Source of the DNA: Xestospongia bergquistia
Lineage: Eukaryota; Porifera; Demospongiae; Haplosclerida; Petrosiidae
Direction of reading: 5' to 3'
Assembly (NCBI GenBank): GCA_963965975.1
Contig: OZ014423.1
Span: 5,544,301-5,608,300, forward strand
Length of the DNA stretch: 64,000 nucleotides
Of this stretch, positions 36,377 to 53,680 are shown piece after piece. Both the position numbers and the translations under genes were made by a program. The notes beneath the pieces were generated by a model, which saw only the letters and a list, made by a program, of their open reading frames with translations, made no database searches and had not been told where the DNA came from. Position 1 is the stretch's first letter, and each line of letters begins with the position of its first letter.

Positions 36377-37852
36377 ATGGCCGCTGACTCAATGCCTCAA
36401 TCCATTATCACACAAGTATCAAGAGATAGTGATACATATGTACCTTGTCCAGGAACAGTATCTGAGAAAGGTTAGTTTCTAATATTCTAAGTCTCTGTTT
36501 AATAGGGGAGCTGGTTTTGTACTGACTACATAGGGAGGGATAATATTCACATTTGATTATTGTTCATTGCATATAACAACACAAGTGTGTGGAAGATATA
36601 TTTACTTTAGCTCTTTTAAAAACTAAGAAAATACTTTGGTCATTGAAAATCTAGCTTATGTTAAATAGAAGTTGCATCATATATTGATTTGTGGTAGCTA
36701 TATAAATAAGACAGACGCTTATCATGTTTGTTTATATATAACTCATATTTGTTGTATTAGAAACTATGTATTTGATTTATTTTTAAAAGTTTATGTCTTG
36801 AGGACTGTAGTTAAATAACAAGTGAATCCATCACACATCACAATAGAAGTAAAGCTATAAGTGGAGACTATTGTTAACTTTGACTCTGATGTTCTTCTAT
36901 TTCTATCAGTCCTAGCCATTTCTAGTTCTCTTTACATATTCCTACTCAAATTTCTTAATTGTTTTAGTATATACAATAATTATATAATAGAAGAACCATT
37001 TAATTAAAGATGTTATATTATAACATAAACTAGTCTAGTTCTTGACACCATTCATTATCAAAATAAAAGACTCACTCCCTCTTCCTATTTCAGGGAGGGC
37101 AGTTTTTATAATGATTGTGTAACATTGTAGTGAAGTTATTATTAAATGTATGAGCTAAGCACTATTTGGGATTCCATTATGTAATTACTAAGTGTTATAT
37201 ATTATTAATACATGTACATATACATGTAATCAAATACATGTAGCATGTAATATATTTAGTAGATATAATATAATTCATAGTCTTATCTATTATTAATTTT
37301 CACCTCAGTATTGGAAGATCTCTCATGACTGAGTTGTCATGGTAATGATATCAAAGTTTATATATAGATATTATAGTTTTACGCTGCACTCTATGCCAAA
37401 ACCAACTTTGTTTGTGTTCATATGTGAATGGACTATCCCCTACTCTGTAGTGGTCAGGCAAGATGAGTCCATATAAAAGCATGTGGTTCACATAAGATAT
37501 ATACACACCTACCCACACTTAATCATGTGTATATATATATCAGACTGACTCCTTTATTATTTAGACAACACCAAAAAATAGTTGTTTTAAAGTTTTGTAC
37601 TCTAATTACTTAACTCAAAAAGAGAGAGGGAGAGAGAGGATTGTTGGTAGTAGAATTATACTGAACATGAATGGTTAGACCAGTAGACAGCTGTTTCCTA
37701 AATATTATCTACACATACATTTAAGTACATCTATTTAATTTACCAATTACTAACACACCAGACATCAAAAGGTTTGGTATTGCATACCAACCCTCAGTAT
37801 TCTAATGAAATACAGTATCAGTAACACATACTTATAACATATTATATATGTA

Positions 37853-37926
<74 letters not shown>

Positions 37927-40379
37927 TTATATATATATATATATATAGAAAACACAATATCAGCTTACAGCTATCTGTTATTTGATACTTATTATAGTCC
38001 AGGTTCACCAACAACCTTCTGTTGTTACTAACATATTAAATTAAATTGTTATTACCACCTTTATTTATAGTTTATTTGTTGTTTTGTTATTATATTTATT
38101 AAGTTATATCTAACAGGAACAGATGGTGCAGTGCATTTTAAATGACTCTTATTAAATTTAAAGAACTTGATGAATTTTAAATACAATCACAATACTATTA
38201 TTAAGAATTCCTTCTTTTAAGTAGCTTCATTAAACAATAGTAGTGATTAACAATCAAATGATTATATCATTATTACTAATGTTGATATTATCATCTGTCT
38301 GTATAAAGGGCTCTATAATCAATCTGTCTGGCACAAAAGTACCCGTATAAGATGTTATATTGAAGGGCTTCACTAAATGTAGGCACTGCTTTGATATTCT
38401 ACTACAACCAGATATTATTACATACTTTATATCATCATGAGTAGGTTATCTTAGCTATTTTCCTGTTGTTATTTTTGCTTTATCACAAACACATGTTTCA
38501 TTACTAGTGGGCTTATAATATGGTAGATTACTATGTTCATACATACAATCATTCTCTAGTTTATTTCATTAGTAAGTTTGTGTAGGTACACACAATTACG
38601 TATATTATGAGTAACCTAACATTCCTCTTGTTAACTCTACATCCAGTCTTAACTGTTAGTTATGTAGTATTGTGTTGTAACGGTAATAAAACATTGGTAT
38701 GAAGTAATGTGAACTGTTTGGATAGACCAATCTGAGTATAGCTATTTGTGATGTATCACATTAATATTTGATTAGGAATGTATGCTGTTTTCTCTCTCTT
38801 TCTCTCTCTTTCTCTCTCTCTCAGACTCCATAAACACATCACCATTGGACACAGTCAAAAGAGATAGGATACGATCAATTTGTGTATGTCACTGGTTATT
38901 GTCATGCTTTAGAAGAGATGAAACCACTCCCATTAATACAATACAGACCGAAAATTCTACTGTTACAGAGGTAAGTAGACATGTGCTTTTGGTCCTACTC
39001 ATATAGAGGGTGTGTTATCGTGTATTTTGTAAGTTTGTCTTAGTTTCATAAGTGTTTCAATTCTTATAGGCACCACCTACTTCAGACACTTTATTAGGAT
39101 CTGTAAGACCTGGTAGAGAAGGTCGTAAGTGTGTGGTGATTGATTTAGATGAGACTCTTGTTCATAGTTCATTTAGGGTAAGGAACAAATGGATGGATGA
39201 ATGAATAGATGGATGGATGGATGGATCAACTATATGTGTGTGAGTATGTCTCTGACTAATCACTAATCATAAATTCTTAACATACTTAATAATAACACTC
39301 GTAAGTTTATAATAATATTCACAAGTTGATGATGACATTCACTTGTTATTTCTAAAGTCATGCTATGAATATATTATGTAGGAGTGTATACTACAGTCAC
39401 AAACTATATATATGTGTGTGTGTGTGTATATCTATTGTTACTGACATCATTAGGTTCATGACCTTTACTCATTGTATTATATCTGGGTATGTATTAGGAT
39501 GTGATGTAATTATGATGTCATGAAGATAATGCATGTAAATTGACCAATCAGATTGCCCTATTTACATTGGCTATAGTTTACATATTGTTATTAATCTTAA
39601 TTAATTTTTTAGCCTGTGCCTAGTGCTGATTTTGTTGTCTCCGTGGAAATAGAAGGTATTCAACATCAGGTCTATGTACAAAAGAGACCTCATGTTGATG
39701 AGTTCTTAAAAAGAATGGGCGAAATGTTTGAATGTGTTTTATTCACAGCTAGCTTAGCGAAAGTAAGTTAATAGATAGAAAGTTAAATTTAGTAAATCTC
39801 TTTTTTATAGTATGCAGACCCTGTAGCAGATTTATTAGACAAATGGGATGCTTTTGATTTTAGACTTTTCAGAGAATCTTGTGTATTTTATAAAGGCAGT
39901 TATGTCAAGGTTTGTTCTCTCTCATAACTCCATTTTCCTTTGAAGACACGCGCATTCACTGTATCTAATATCACTATTTGTTTGTCATAACTTATGCATT
40001 CTGTCAATATATGACTGGATTTGTTATAGTTATTACATTACTTCCTCTAGGATCTAAGTAAGTTGGGTAGAGATATAACACAATGTGTTATTATCGACAA
40101 TTCACCACAATCCTACATATTTCATCCAGACAATGCAGTGAGTCGTACAACAACTAACGATAACAATATTAACTCTTATTGGTTTCTCTCCTAAAGGTAC
40201 CCGTCACGTCTTGGTTTGACGATCCTAATGATACTGAATTATTAGATCTCTTACCATTTTTTGAAGCTTTAGAAAAGGTCGACAATGTTTTAACTGTACT
40301 TGGACAAAACAATAGTCTCCAATCTTCGTCTTCTACACATTCTCCAATACCACCTTCGATACCTTCGTCTCTTCAGTGA
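36377..40379 (+). CDS. CTD small phosphatase-like protein (SCP family)
   Basis: Exons 36377-36470, 38825-38970, 39070-39177, 39613-39762, 39811-39909, 40051-40137 and 40197-40379 sum to 867 nt (288 aa). The HAD-type FCP/SCP catalytic motif [11 protein letters not shown] is intact (DxDxT). [55 protein letters not shown] and [25 protein letters not shown] follow the CTDSP1/2/L sequence closely. It removes phosphate from Ser/Thr, classically Ser5 of the RNA polymerase II CTD, and in animals also from SMADs. The N-terminus is short and has an acylation-like Cys pair (VCHWLLSCF). The first intron is unusually long for this window (2354 bp) and holds an (AT)n tract at 37853-37950. The C-terminal Ser/Pro tail is extra. 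Confidence 0.93.
37850..37950. repeat. (AT)n microsatellite
   Basis: Nearly pure TA dinucleotide repeat of about 65 bp, a short break, then a further 20 bp, inside intron 1 of the CTD phosphatase gene. Confidence 0.95.
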
Positions 40380-41055
40380 CATGGAAAATCGTAAAATATA
40401 CCAAATATTTATATCTATAATTATAATATATTAATTATGTGTTATTTGGATTTTGAGACTTATCTATTTTCTATTTGACTGAGAAGATCATTTGGTTGTC
40501 TTCTCTATAAATTGTCTAGAAAAAAAGATCAAGTGACTTTTGCAATTCCTAATGAACCCAGTCTTTATTATATTCTATGTTATACTTTAATAATAATAAT
40601 TAATTATTTACTTGTATTTTTGTGTCTGGCCAGGTGCTCTTAAAATAGTCTATTATTATACAGAACATCATAATGATGTGTCACTTTTAAACCTCATTTC
40701 TAAACGTTTTTTTATGTTTGTATCGTTTATAATTATGATTATTTTGCTACCCATAATTGTTGTACTTTTTGTTATTAGAACCATTGCTTATTTTCAAGTT
40801 ATGATTGTTCATGCAATTTTGTTTGTATCTATTTTCATTTCTTTATTTTAATGTACAAGATAAAGTCACAGGTTTTTTTGTTATTTTTCAATTCAATATT
40901 AAATTTGTTGTTATGGAAATTCAGGATTATTTTCTTAATTGTCAGCATAATAGTGATTACTAAACATATTGAAGTAGCGATAAAAGACTTAATTAGATCC
41001 AAACTATATCTATTGTAGCTCTGGACCAGTCAAAGTGTGTCCTTTACAGCATATT
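40380..41055. other. Convergent 3' spacer
   Basis: AT-rich spacer between the stops of the CTD phosphatase and the glycosidase. A 79-codon open frame at 40612-40851 encodes only a hydrophobic AT-driven peptide and is not called. Confidence 0.55.
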
Positions 41056-43460
41056 TCATTCACACTTAAATGTGTCATAAAGATTTCCTTTCAAAATAGC
41101 TGTACCATCAGATTGTATAATACACTCAGCAGTTGATACCTTCTGTATTAAAGCATCCATGAAAGAAACATAAACTATCTCTCCAGGAACTCCAACCATA
41201 CTAATAACAATCATATCGTTATATGCTGTGACATCAGTGAATCGAGTGTGTGAGAATGTGATGACTTTGTCTAGTTCTCCAAGTATAACAGTAAACATTC
41301 CAAACACTTGCAATACAGGAGCCATCACCCAATATTGAAAACCTGATGCTCCACAAGAAACAAATGGAATGGTAGATCCGCTGTTAGTAATGTTGAGTTG
41401 TTTGAAAACTTCGCCACCAATATTGTAACGGAATGCTACAGAATAAAAGTAATCAGTCTTAGGTCGGAGGTTTCTTGATGAAGGTAACTCGGATGCTTTT
41501 AATTTGTAAGATTTAGCAAGATTAGCACCCAAGATGTAGTACCAAGTGAATTGAGATACCTACACATAAAAATATATTATAATAGCACACAATCATAACT
41601 CCTTCTCTTACCTCACTGTAAGCAACATTAACAATACCATTAGGACCTCCTTCACCAAATGCTCTATACAAAAAAGTTGAATCCAAAGCCAATCCAGGAC
41701 GAGTTGGTTTGAGAAGACGGCCATCAATCATACAAGTAGTCATTACCAAGGTTTTATTGATGTTTCCAACAGTATCACTTGGACCAACAACACTTCCACT
41801 AAGAACTGCTGAGATTGTTTCTAATTCTGCATTTTGTTCAGGTGTTGGAAACTTGCATTTATCTTCAGTGCGGCTAGTATGAAAGTTATCTTTTGATGGA
41901 GCTAAACCCAGTGAATGAGCTAGTATGCTTGAATCTCCTATTGACCACTGCAGACTGTCAGGCATGTAATCTGAACTTGCTCGTACTTGTGTTACTACAG
42001 GAATCTCTACACTTTGCAAGACATTGCGTGTCCATGCCATACAGTACTGGATACGCAGGTCCAAATCTTGAGCAACATCTCCCATTTGTTTCAACCATTT
42101 ACGACCAAGATTGAGCTCTGTGCGAAGTTGTCTAACCCTTTGAAATGTTGTAAGTAAAAAGTCTTGCTCATAAACAATCAGACCCCACTTCTCCTTGGCA
42201 TTTGAAAACAAGTAATGCCAGAAATTAGGGTTATCTGGAATACCAACCATACCATTTACTTCATCCATAGTAAAGTTAAATGGACCGTTGTTTTGTTTAG
42301 CATAATCAGTCTCATGATCCCAGTACTTATTGTGAGCAAATACAGGCCATCCAGTCCTGTTTTTAACTCTTTCAATACCATTTGGAAATACCTGTGGCAT
42401 AGCTGTCCAATTTTTAACTCCACCAGTCTTTCCCCAGTAGTACCACCAATCATCAAGTTGAACATACTTAAAAGGAATTTGCTCTTGGTCAGCGTATTCT
42501 TTCATTGCAACAACCATCTCCTCATAATTGGAATATTCACCTGTTGATATTGATAGGAAATATAATATAATATATCAAATAATCATACACTATTAACATA
42601 CCAGAAGAATGGTAGTAACATGCACCATTATCAGTCCAATATCCAAGGTAGTTCAAGGAGTAGTCTGTGTCACGATATGAAGTGTCTTTGCCATATTTTT
42701 TCATAAGCAGATCTCCCCATACCGTCATTGTACCAGTAACATTATGACCAGCTACTAGGATAGTTTCATAGTCATATCCCGGAGGGACTTCATTAACTGA
42801 ACTAATGATACCGAATCCAATATAAGAATTATCACCAGATTTCTAATATGTCGATGATGCAGACATAAATGTATTAAAAGGCGACAACACTACAGTGTTC
42901 TTCATGGAAGAATCAAAGACAACCAGAGGATACCCTCCATCATCATTATGGTAAATTTCAACATCAGGTGCCCACCGGTCAACTTTTGAAGCTTTTATTT
43001 GCCCACCATAGAAGGTAAGGTAACCTAGTTCTTGTTGATCTTCAAGTAATATTGTAGGAAATGCAGAGATGGTGCTGTTGTCTAGTTCTAATGATGCCTT
43101 TATGACTCCATCTGTAAACTGCTGACCAAACACTACAACAGGAACGTCGTTGTATACATTAATATATGTATTGAAATGAAAGATATCATCTTTAGTTTTC
43201 CATTTAAATAGATCATATGTAAAATGACCCATAGCATCACTACCCATTTGTGTAATATGCCCAGTTAGAACCAGACTGCCATCATCTGTACTAAGTTGTT
43301 GTTGATTATTTCGTACCCACACTGGACCACTATTAAACCACACCTTACCAGAAAGAGATATTTGAAAATCACCTTTGTTCTCATCAACTGTCACTAACAG
43401 GTTAGACTGTCCAGTAGTAACCAAGGAAACAAAAAGTATGAAATACAGCTGGTGATACAT
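41056..43460 (-). CDS. Secreted TIM-barrel glycosidase, clan-D (GH36/GH31) like, with one in-frame TAG
   Basis: Exons 42602-43460, 41612-42540 and 41056-41559 sum to 2292 nt (764 codons). A signal peptide (MYHQLYFILFVSLVTTGQS) and a beta-rich N-terminal domain precede the barrel. The barrel strand FKYVQLDDWWYYWG (about 312-325) is the substrate-pocket Asp-Trp motif of alpha-galactosidase-like enzymes, and GLIVYEQDFL (about 407-416) lies where the family nucleophile Asp sits. A C-terminal beta domain ends in ...NLYDTFKCE. The assignment to clan D is by motif only and the substrate is unknown. A TAG at 42844-42846 interrupts the frame between STY and KSGDNSYIGFG, with clear protein sequence on both sides. 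Either it is a nonsense mutation, or the 51 nt from GTA to TAG (42844-42894) form a small in-frame intron. Confidence 0.7.
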
Positions 43461-43618
43461 GTTGAGTTGTATAAGTGTTGAGCCACACCCTCCTGTTATG
43501 AATTTCTTTGTTGTAAAACACAAAAAAAGGAAAAATTTGTGCTTGAAACCACTAAAATTTATTGGCAATCTAAAAAGGAGTACATTGTAACTTAATGTCA
43601 CATTTTATAAGTTGGGTT

Positions 43619-44286
43619 TTAATCTCTCCCTACAATGCCTATTAAGAGCCTCTTATAATCACCAGAGGTATCACCCTCGATCATCTTTCCCAAGGTCTTG
43701 TGGTACTGGGTAAGGAATGCCTTTTTAATCTCTACCATGTCAACCTTGTAAAGGGAGAGACAATATTGATGCTATTAGAGATATCATCTGAGTTATCCTC
43801 ACCTCAGCACGAGTGACAACAATGCGAATAAGTGTATCATCATCAGTACCAGCGCCTTTCATACTGTGGTAGAGTTTCTCAGCAAAATAAGTTGGACGAC
43901 TTCGTGTACATTTAACTGTAAATGATTAATAATTAAATTAAGTGTATACAGGATGACAATGTTGTTCACTGTCACTGACCTACGGTCTTGAAACCTTCCT
44001 TAAGATCTCCTGACATTTCACGATCAATTGAATTCAAAATATCACGCTGTGAAATCTAATAAGAAATAACATAAACAAGTAGATATGTTATAAAGAGAGC
44101 AGGGATTTTTTTACCTTGATATATTCATCAAATGTGGCCCTTAATTGAGGGAAGCTACGTACAGCAATGATCTGGTTGAATTTAGATTCATCAGTGCCCC
44201 ATTTCTTTTCACCAGCTTGGTAAAGCTCCATGGCTTCACGTTTAGCCTTTTCAATATCAACAGCTGTACCTTCCTCACGAGCTCCC

Positions 44287-44333
<47 letters not shown>

Positions 44334-46394
44334 ATACAAAGAGAAAGTGACTAACTTGACACATAGAAACAAGAAGACGCTTGAAGTGTCCACTAGTTTC
44401 ACTAACAACATCTTTCTCCAGATTACGACCATACTCTAAAGTAATATGTAACAATATAGTAATGTGAAAGAATTCAGTCTTACCTGTTTTGTAAGCCTGC
44501 TTAATCTCATTGATTTCCCTGTTAGCACGAGTGCAAAGAATTTCAATAAGAACAGACTCGTCAGTACCGACGCCCTTCATTGCCCTACGAAGACATTTAG
44601 CATCATACAGAATCTTGGGCTCCAAAAAAGCTATTATACACTCTTCAAAATTACCAGACAATTCAGATTTTAGCTCTTTGATCAAATCCTAAAGAAGACA
44701 ATGAGGAAAAGTTAACTTCTTAATATTTGTAACATGATCTTACCTTTCCATACATTAATTTAAACTTGGTTTTAATTTCCTGGCGCTGGTCATTGCTTCT
44801 CTGAACAAGAAGGTTGATGATGGCAGCCTCATCAGTACCTAGTTGAGAGTCATATAACGTTAGTCATACAGAACTGCTATGACAACATACCCATTCCTTT
44901 CATAGCTTTACGTAGTACTTCTGCATCCTTTTCAGAATCAAAGTTAGCAGCTGGTTTAATAGTGGGATGTCCCGCTTCCTAACAATAAAAAGTAACAATA
45001 AAGTACAAGAAAATATCTGACAGCAACTAATCAATTAAAATTAAGTATTCTTTCATTTTTCACCTCGTTAACACTCATTGCCGCCATTTGAGTAGTTGGT
45101 GGTTTTGGTTGTGAAGGTGCAACTCCAGGGGGAGGCTGAGTTGGAGCTTGCCCTAAAAATAGATTGTTTATCTCAAATTTTAGATGACATAATGTTACCA
45201 GGAGGTTGTCCATATCCAGGCTGTGGAGGTGGCTGTCCATATCCTGGCTGAGCAGGAGGTTGGCCATAGCCAGGTTGAGGTGGGGGTTGACCATAGCCAG
45301 CTGGAGCAGGTTGGCCATAACCTGCAGGAGGTTGTCCATATCCAGCAGGAGGTTGTCCATATCCAGCAGGTGGTTGTCCATATCCAGCAGGAGGTTGCCC
45401 ATAACCAGTTTGAGGTGGCTGACCATAACCAGCTGGAGGTGGCTGACCATAACCAGTTGGCGGTTGTCCATATCCACCAGGGGGACCATAACTCTGTTGA
45501 GGTGGTTGCTGTGGGTAGCCACCACCTGGTGGTACTAGAAATGAAAATGAAGTAACTACACCTGAGAGAGCACTATACCTTGAAAACCGGGACCACCAGG
45601 AGGTGGATAGCCACCAGGAGCAGGAGGATAGCCAGATGGAGGAGGATAACCTCCTGCTGGTGGGAATCCAGGTTGTGGTGGTTGTGGATATCCACCAGGA
45701 GCAGGAGGATAACCCTAAAGGAGAGAAGAAAGTGAAATTATTGGAAAAATGTTCACTCAAAACTACTAGCTGTCATTTCAGTTGATTTTAGTTTATATAA
45801 ATATGTTTTGTTTTCAACATGGTCAGCTGATATTGAAAATGCACACACAGAGTTATTACATCCACATGTAGTTAAATGTAACTGGACTATAGAGGACTGA
45901 GTTCATCACAGTCCATACATAGTTCATATATTACTCTATAATTCCATAATGCATAGTATGTTCACTATAACATCTACTTTATCAAGAATCAACAAGAGAG
46001 AATGACTAAGCAAGATCTAGCATACATAGCAGAACTATAGCCATGGGTAATGTATACAATGTGACACCTTGTTGACACATTGGATATTCATAGTTCCAAT
46101 CCCAGAGTATCTATAAACATTCGTCCTTTTTGGAGTGTACATGAAATATCATTATTGTGGGGCCCAGTCAATTGTGTCGTGAACATATTCGATAATCAGT
46201 AATTTATTAAGTAAATTTTTAGGAGCATGCATTACAAGACTCTACTAAATTAATACATATTTTCTGCCAATAATTAGCAAGGTTAGTGGTATGCATTAAA
46301 GTATTGGTCATCTCACTGGTTGGGGAGGAGGGTAGCCAGCACCACCAGGAGGAGGATAACCACCTCCACCAGAAGGAGGATAAGGATAAGCCAT
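43619..46394 (-). CDS. Annexin A7/A11-like, with long GYGQPP repeat tail
   Basis: Twelve exons sum to 1593 nt (530 aa): 46317-46394, 45579-45714, 45199-45534, 45064-45152, 44891-44978, 44744-44838, 44484-44688, 44356-44435, 44115-44285, 43980-44055, 43803-43915 and 43619-43744. The first about 200 residues are proline/glycine/tyrosine-rich ([18 protein letters not shown], then 12 GYGQP units), as in annexins A7 and A11. Four annexin repeats follow, with type II calcium sites [20 protein letters not shown], a divergent third ([10 protein letters not shown]) and [11 protein letters not shown]. It binds acidic phospholipid with calcium; such N-terminal tails drive condensate formation and ALG-2 binding in vertebrates. 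The chosen start is the first ATG in frame. The gene is head to head with CaMKII. Confidence 0.95.
45199..45534 (-). repeat. Coding minisatellite for GYGQPP units
   Basis: One exon holds 12 tandem GYGQP-type units of 18-27 nt. The high GC and repeat register leave long open frames in all other frames as well. Confidence 0.9.
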
Positions 46395-46649
46395 GTTTTA
46401 ATCTTGTTCTCAGATACCACAAGATAAATGAGCGGCGAAAAGGTTAGAGTTGGGCGAAACGGATGTTGAAGCTGTGAAGGGGTGCTCGGATCTCGTGATT
46501 TTATTAAGTTATTAACGTAATGCTTCCTTTTTGCTGAAATAGGAGGTACCTTTTGTCAGAGGTTTTGCAAGTGTTCTCCTCTCAGCCCTAGTACTGTGGC
46601 GTCAATCTCTCTCACTATAGGTCTCTCCACGGCTTGAGAAAATATCAAT
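46395..46649. promoter_or_regulatory. Bidirectional promoter gap between annexin and CaMKII
   Basis: 255 bp between divergent start codons. It is more GC-rich than its surroundings. No defined element recognised. Confidence 0.4.
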
Positions 46650-50120
<3,471 letters not shown>

Positions 50121-50994
50121 TCTAACTCTTCCATGTTACATGTTATTAATAATAATAATATGAACTATTAGTAATAATCATAACCCTAAATTATCTAATT
50201 GAATGAGTTCTCTATACACTATACACATTGTATGTGTATATATTTTTTTGAGTATTAAGTAAATTTTGTTTCTTTTTTTATTATTACTATTTTTAAATTT
50301 TGGCACTATTTTTGTAGTTCTTTTATAATTATTATTGATCTAGCAATAATAATAATAAAATTTTGCATCTTTTTAAAAAGAAACACATCTCATTAAGAAA
50401 GGATTGCGTGGATTTATGACAAATTAACTAGTAAGTTTGTGATGTCAATTTAAATCACATCTTACAGCACCAAACAATGTTAATCTCAGGTGGAAGTGGT
50501 CAATGTTATAACAATAACATTTTCTTTTGAAAAATCAGTCCATTTATGTGTTCATACAAATCTATTTCTTAATATAATAATAGTTATAACACTCTAATCA
50601 CATCTGTTACTGACTAGCTACTCATAATCAGTCAGACTTCAAGTTGATTAACTCAGTCAATTTGGCAATATCCTTTATAATATAATTTTCATTGAGGTCT
50701 ACATCCCATGCAGAAACATATAAAGCTATTTATGAGTACATCTTAGCAAAAACTACAGGAGGTAGTTGTTGTAGTTTCTCCTGTGTTCTTAGTGCAGAAA
50801 GGGAATTTCTTTTTAGCATGTACTGTCAAAATACAAGAGAGTCAGACTTCATCAATTAATCATGTGATTGAGCTCCATTAGTTCTGTAAGCACAGATATC
50901 TACAGATACCGGTAAATTGTTAAACAGCAAACTGTATCAGAAAAATTAATGATTATGGAAAATTACAATTTAGAACCTAGTTATTATATTATCT
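50121..50994. other. Convergent spacer before the NLR genes
   Basis: AT-rich; no coding exon recognised on either strand. Confidence 0.5.
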
Positions 50995-53680
50995 CTAGTC
51001 CCTATTATATGTTATATCAGTGTTATTTAGTAATGAGAAAATTGTTTCTAAATATGGACATTTACCATTAATCACCAATTTTTTTAAGTGTATGTTCTGA
51101 AATATTAAGCTTTTGTTGAACTTGACTTCACAGTGATTCGTGTCTACAGCAGAGTAGCAAGTTAGATCTAATGTTTCCAGAGATGAAGGATAGAAAAGCA
51201 TATACAGTGGTGGACAGTCATTATAGACCAATGAGAGTCTAAGTTGTTTAATTGGTCTTCCTGGTTCAATGAGTGGTACAAAAAATGACAGCTCCTCATA
51301 AGTTCCATTTAACTTGATAACAAGTTTTTCCAAATACTTTAAGGTTTTTAGGTGAACACAAACTTTAGCACATGATACTGGTTGAAGAGAACCATGATGT
51401 AGATGGCGTAAGTTGGGAAATGATTTAGTAATGTTGATAATGTATGTTTCATCAACTTCATTTTTACCAACTAAAAGAGTCAGTCCTTCTACTACTACTT
51501 TTGGTAGTTTGAATAACATCTGCCTGTCCTCATTACTGTTTAATTTAAAAATAATGCGAATGTTTGTCAATCGTCCATGAGGTTCATCTGAATCCGAAGA
51601 TGATCGAATACCTTCAGCAATAAATTCAAAGCCATCTCCAAATTTGATATCTACATTAAGCGATACATTGTAATGTGATATCAAGTAGCCAACAATGTAA
51701 TAATCTAGAGCTCTTGTTGAAGACACATATCCTTGACATCTACTTGAAGAAATGAATGTAGAAACTAATTCAGGAGACTCATAAACACATCTGGCAACTA
51801 CTGTACACTCAAGAAACTTTGATTCCAATAGAGTTGTGAGAGTATGATTATCTAATTCTTGTTGTAGTTTTGAAGTTATTCCTGCATAGAACACTAGAAC
51901 AACTTCAAGATTTGAATTTCGTTGAAGATTCGTATTAGAAAAAGTTTGCTTAGCAAGCTCATTTGGTTTATTAGCAATATAAAGTGCAGCCAAGTACTCT
52001 TGTAATGTTGTATGGAGGAAGCTACTGGTATACCTTGTACCAGTTGATACTAACCCACTTATATTGTTCATCAAACCAAGGTTGTCCTTTACATTGCTCA
52101 ACTTGCTAAAAATATATTGTGGTATTATAACACCATCATATGCTACCTTTGCTAGCTTCCAAAATTCTTCCTGAGCAGTCAGTGGTAAAGCAGATTTAAT
52201 ATCTTCTTTGCACATTAATCTCGGAGGCATTTCAAAGTCTTCTACAACTTCGTTCTTGTCAAGAAGGTGCCTTAAAATAAGTCATTGAGTGAAAGCATCG
52301 TAGAGTTCTGTCATTGTCTTCGGAAATTGAACTTGTTTAGTGTAACTCTCATTATAAACAAGACAGACAATGGCTGCATTTAAAGGAATATACATTAACT
52401 TCTTAATGACAGGAGTACTGTTATAATAGTTAATAAATGATGGTAGACGGTCATGTTTATAATGTTTAAAATATTCTTCAGCATATTCCTTAATTCTTGA
52501 AGAGTTAAACCCAACAATTTCAACTCGTTTAGCTCTGTTCTTGATTCGTTCAAAGAACTGAACCAATGCACCACTTGCTGTGGGTCGACTAGTCACCAAC
52601 ACAATAGATAGCTTTAAGATATTGCCTTCAATAAGGTGACGATAAAGAGAGCCTTCTTGTCTTTGATCATAAGGCAGCTCATCAAATCCATCCAAAATCC
52701 AGAGAACATCACGCCCATATGTTCTGTTTATCTGTAGTTCTAACTCCATCATGTTAGTGTTAGTGTCTTTTGGCAATAAATCAAATAATGTAGTGGCATT
52801 TTGTGCTCTTTCATCACGTAATTGAACCAGAAAAACAAGAGAGAATTGTTTTAAATGATTGTCAACTGTGGGATTAGTTGCCCATCTTTGACAAATTTCT
52901 TTTGCCAATGTACTTTTACCGATACCTGGTGCTCCTTCTACTAGAACAAACTTCAGACCACCAGAATGTCGTTTTAACAAGTCATCAAATTTGATCTCAG
53001 CTTTTCTTTCCAAAATTTGTTCAGGACTGTAGTATAGTAAAAATTTAGTGAGCTCATCAGCATCTGTAAGTGACGTACCACCCATTTCAACTGCAGCTAA
53101 GGGAATGTATATTTCCGAAGATAGTGGAGGCCATTTAGGGTTAGTAATGGATTTGTATTCCATCTTAAGAAACCTAGGATATTTTCCATAATATGAATAT
53201 GGATTTAATAAACCAGTAATTATTGCTATTACTATTCCTGACAACACAAAATAAATGCTCTTCTTAGTTACTAACAGCTTGCGTCTAGGAAGATATGTGC
53301 CATTAAAGGAATAAACTAAAATAAAGAAAGACTATAGTCATCTTATGTGTTGTACTGAATCTACATATTGTAACAGTTTGATCACTTACAATTATTCAGC
53401 ATTGTCTTTTCATAATTGTCGGCAGTGCTATTCTTACCAATGACGTTTGATCTCAATGTATCCACAATTTGTTTTCTTGTTGGGTGAGAGTTAGTATTCA
53501 ACCACAACTTGAACATTTCTCTTGTTTTGTAACGATCATGTTTCTTTGATTGGTCAATACTCTCTAATTCTATTGGATCTAACCCAAGTTGACCACCAAA
53601 AAGTTCCCAGTTGGGACCTAATCTGATATGTTCACATAACTCTTGCAAACTTGGCTCTTCGTTTTTTTTTATCGAGACTT
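50995..53680 (-). pseudogene. Death-TM-NACHT receptor, broken by a frameshift and a TGA
   Basis: Exon 1 (53390 to about 53680) encodes a Death domain almost identical to that of the next gene (LQELCEHIRLGPNWELFGGQ). Exon 2 (50995-53315) encodes a membrane helix (SIYFVLSGIVIAIITGLL), a NACHT NTPase (P-loop EGAPGIGKSTLAKE, Walker B LWILDGFDELP, VLVTSRPTAS) and a C-terminal leucine-rich part. Two defects are visible. The only nearby ATG (53695-53697 region) is one base out of frame with the Death domain, across a run of nine A. An in-frame TGA at 52282-52284 cuts the protein just after NACHT (MTELYDAFTQ), where the paralogue reads VRTLIRRH. The frame is otherwise open for over 400 codons beyond the stop. 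It is a recent pseudogene, a polymorphic allele, or contains sequence errors. Confidence 0.75.

Noticed and set aside
45206..45555. Long plus-strand frames opposite the annexin tail
   Set aside because: They are shadows of the GYGQPP coding repeat, which is firmly placed on the minus strand by exon phases.
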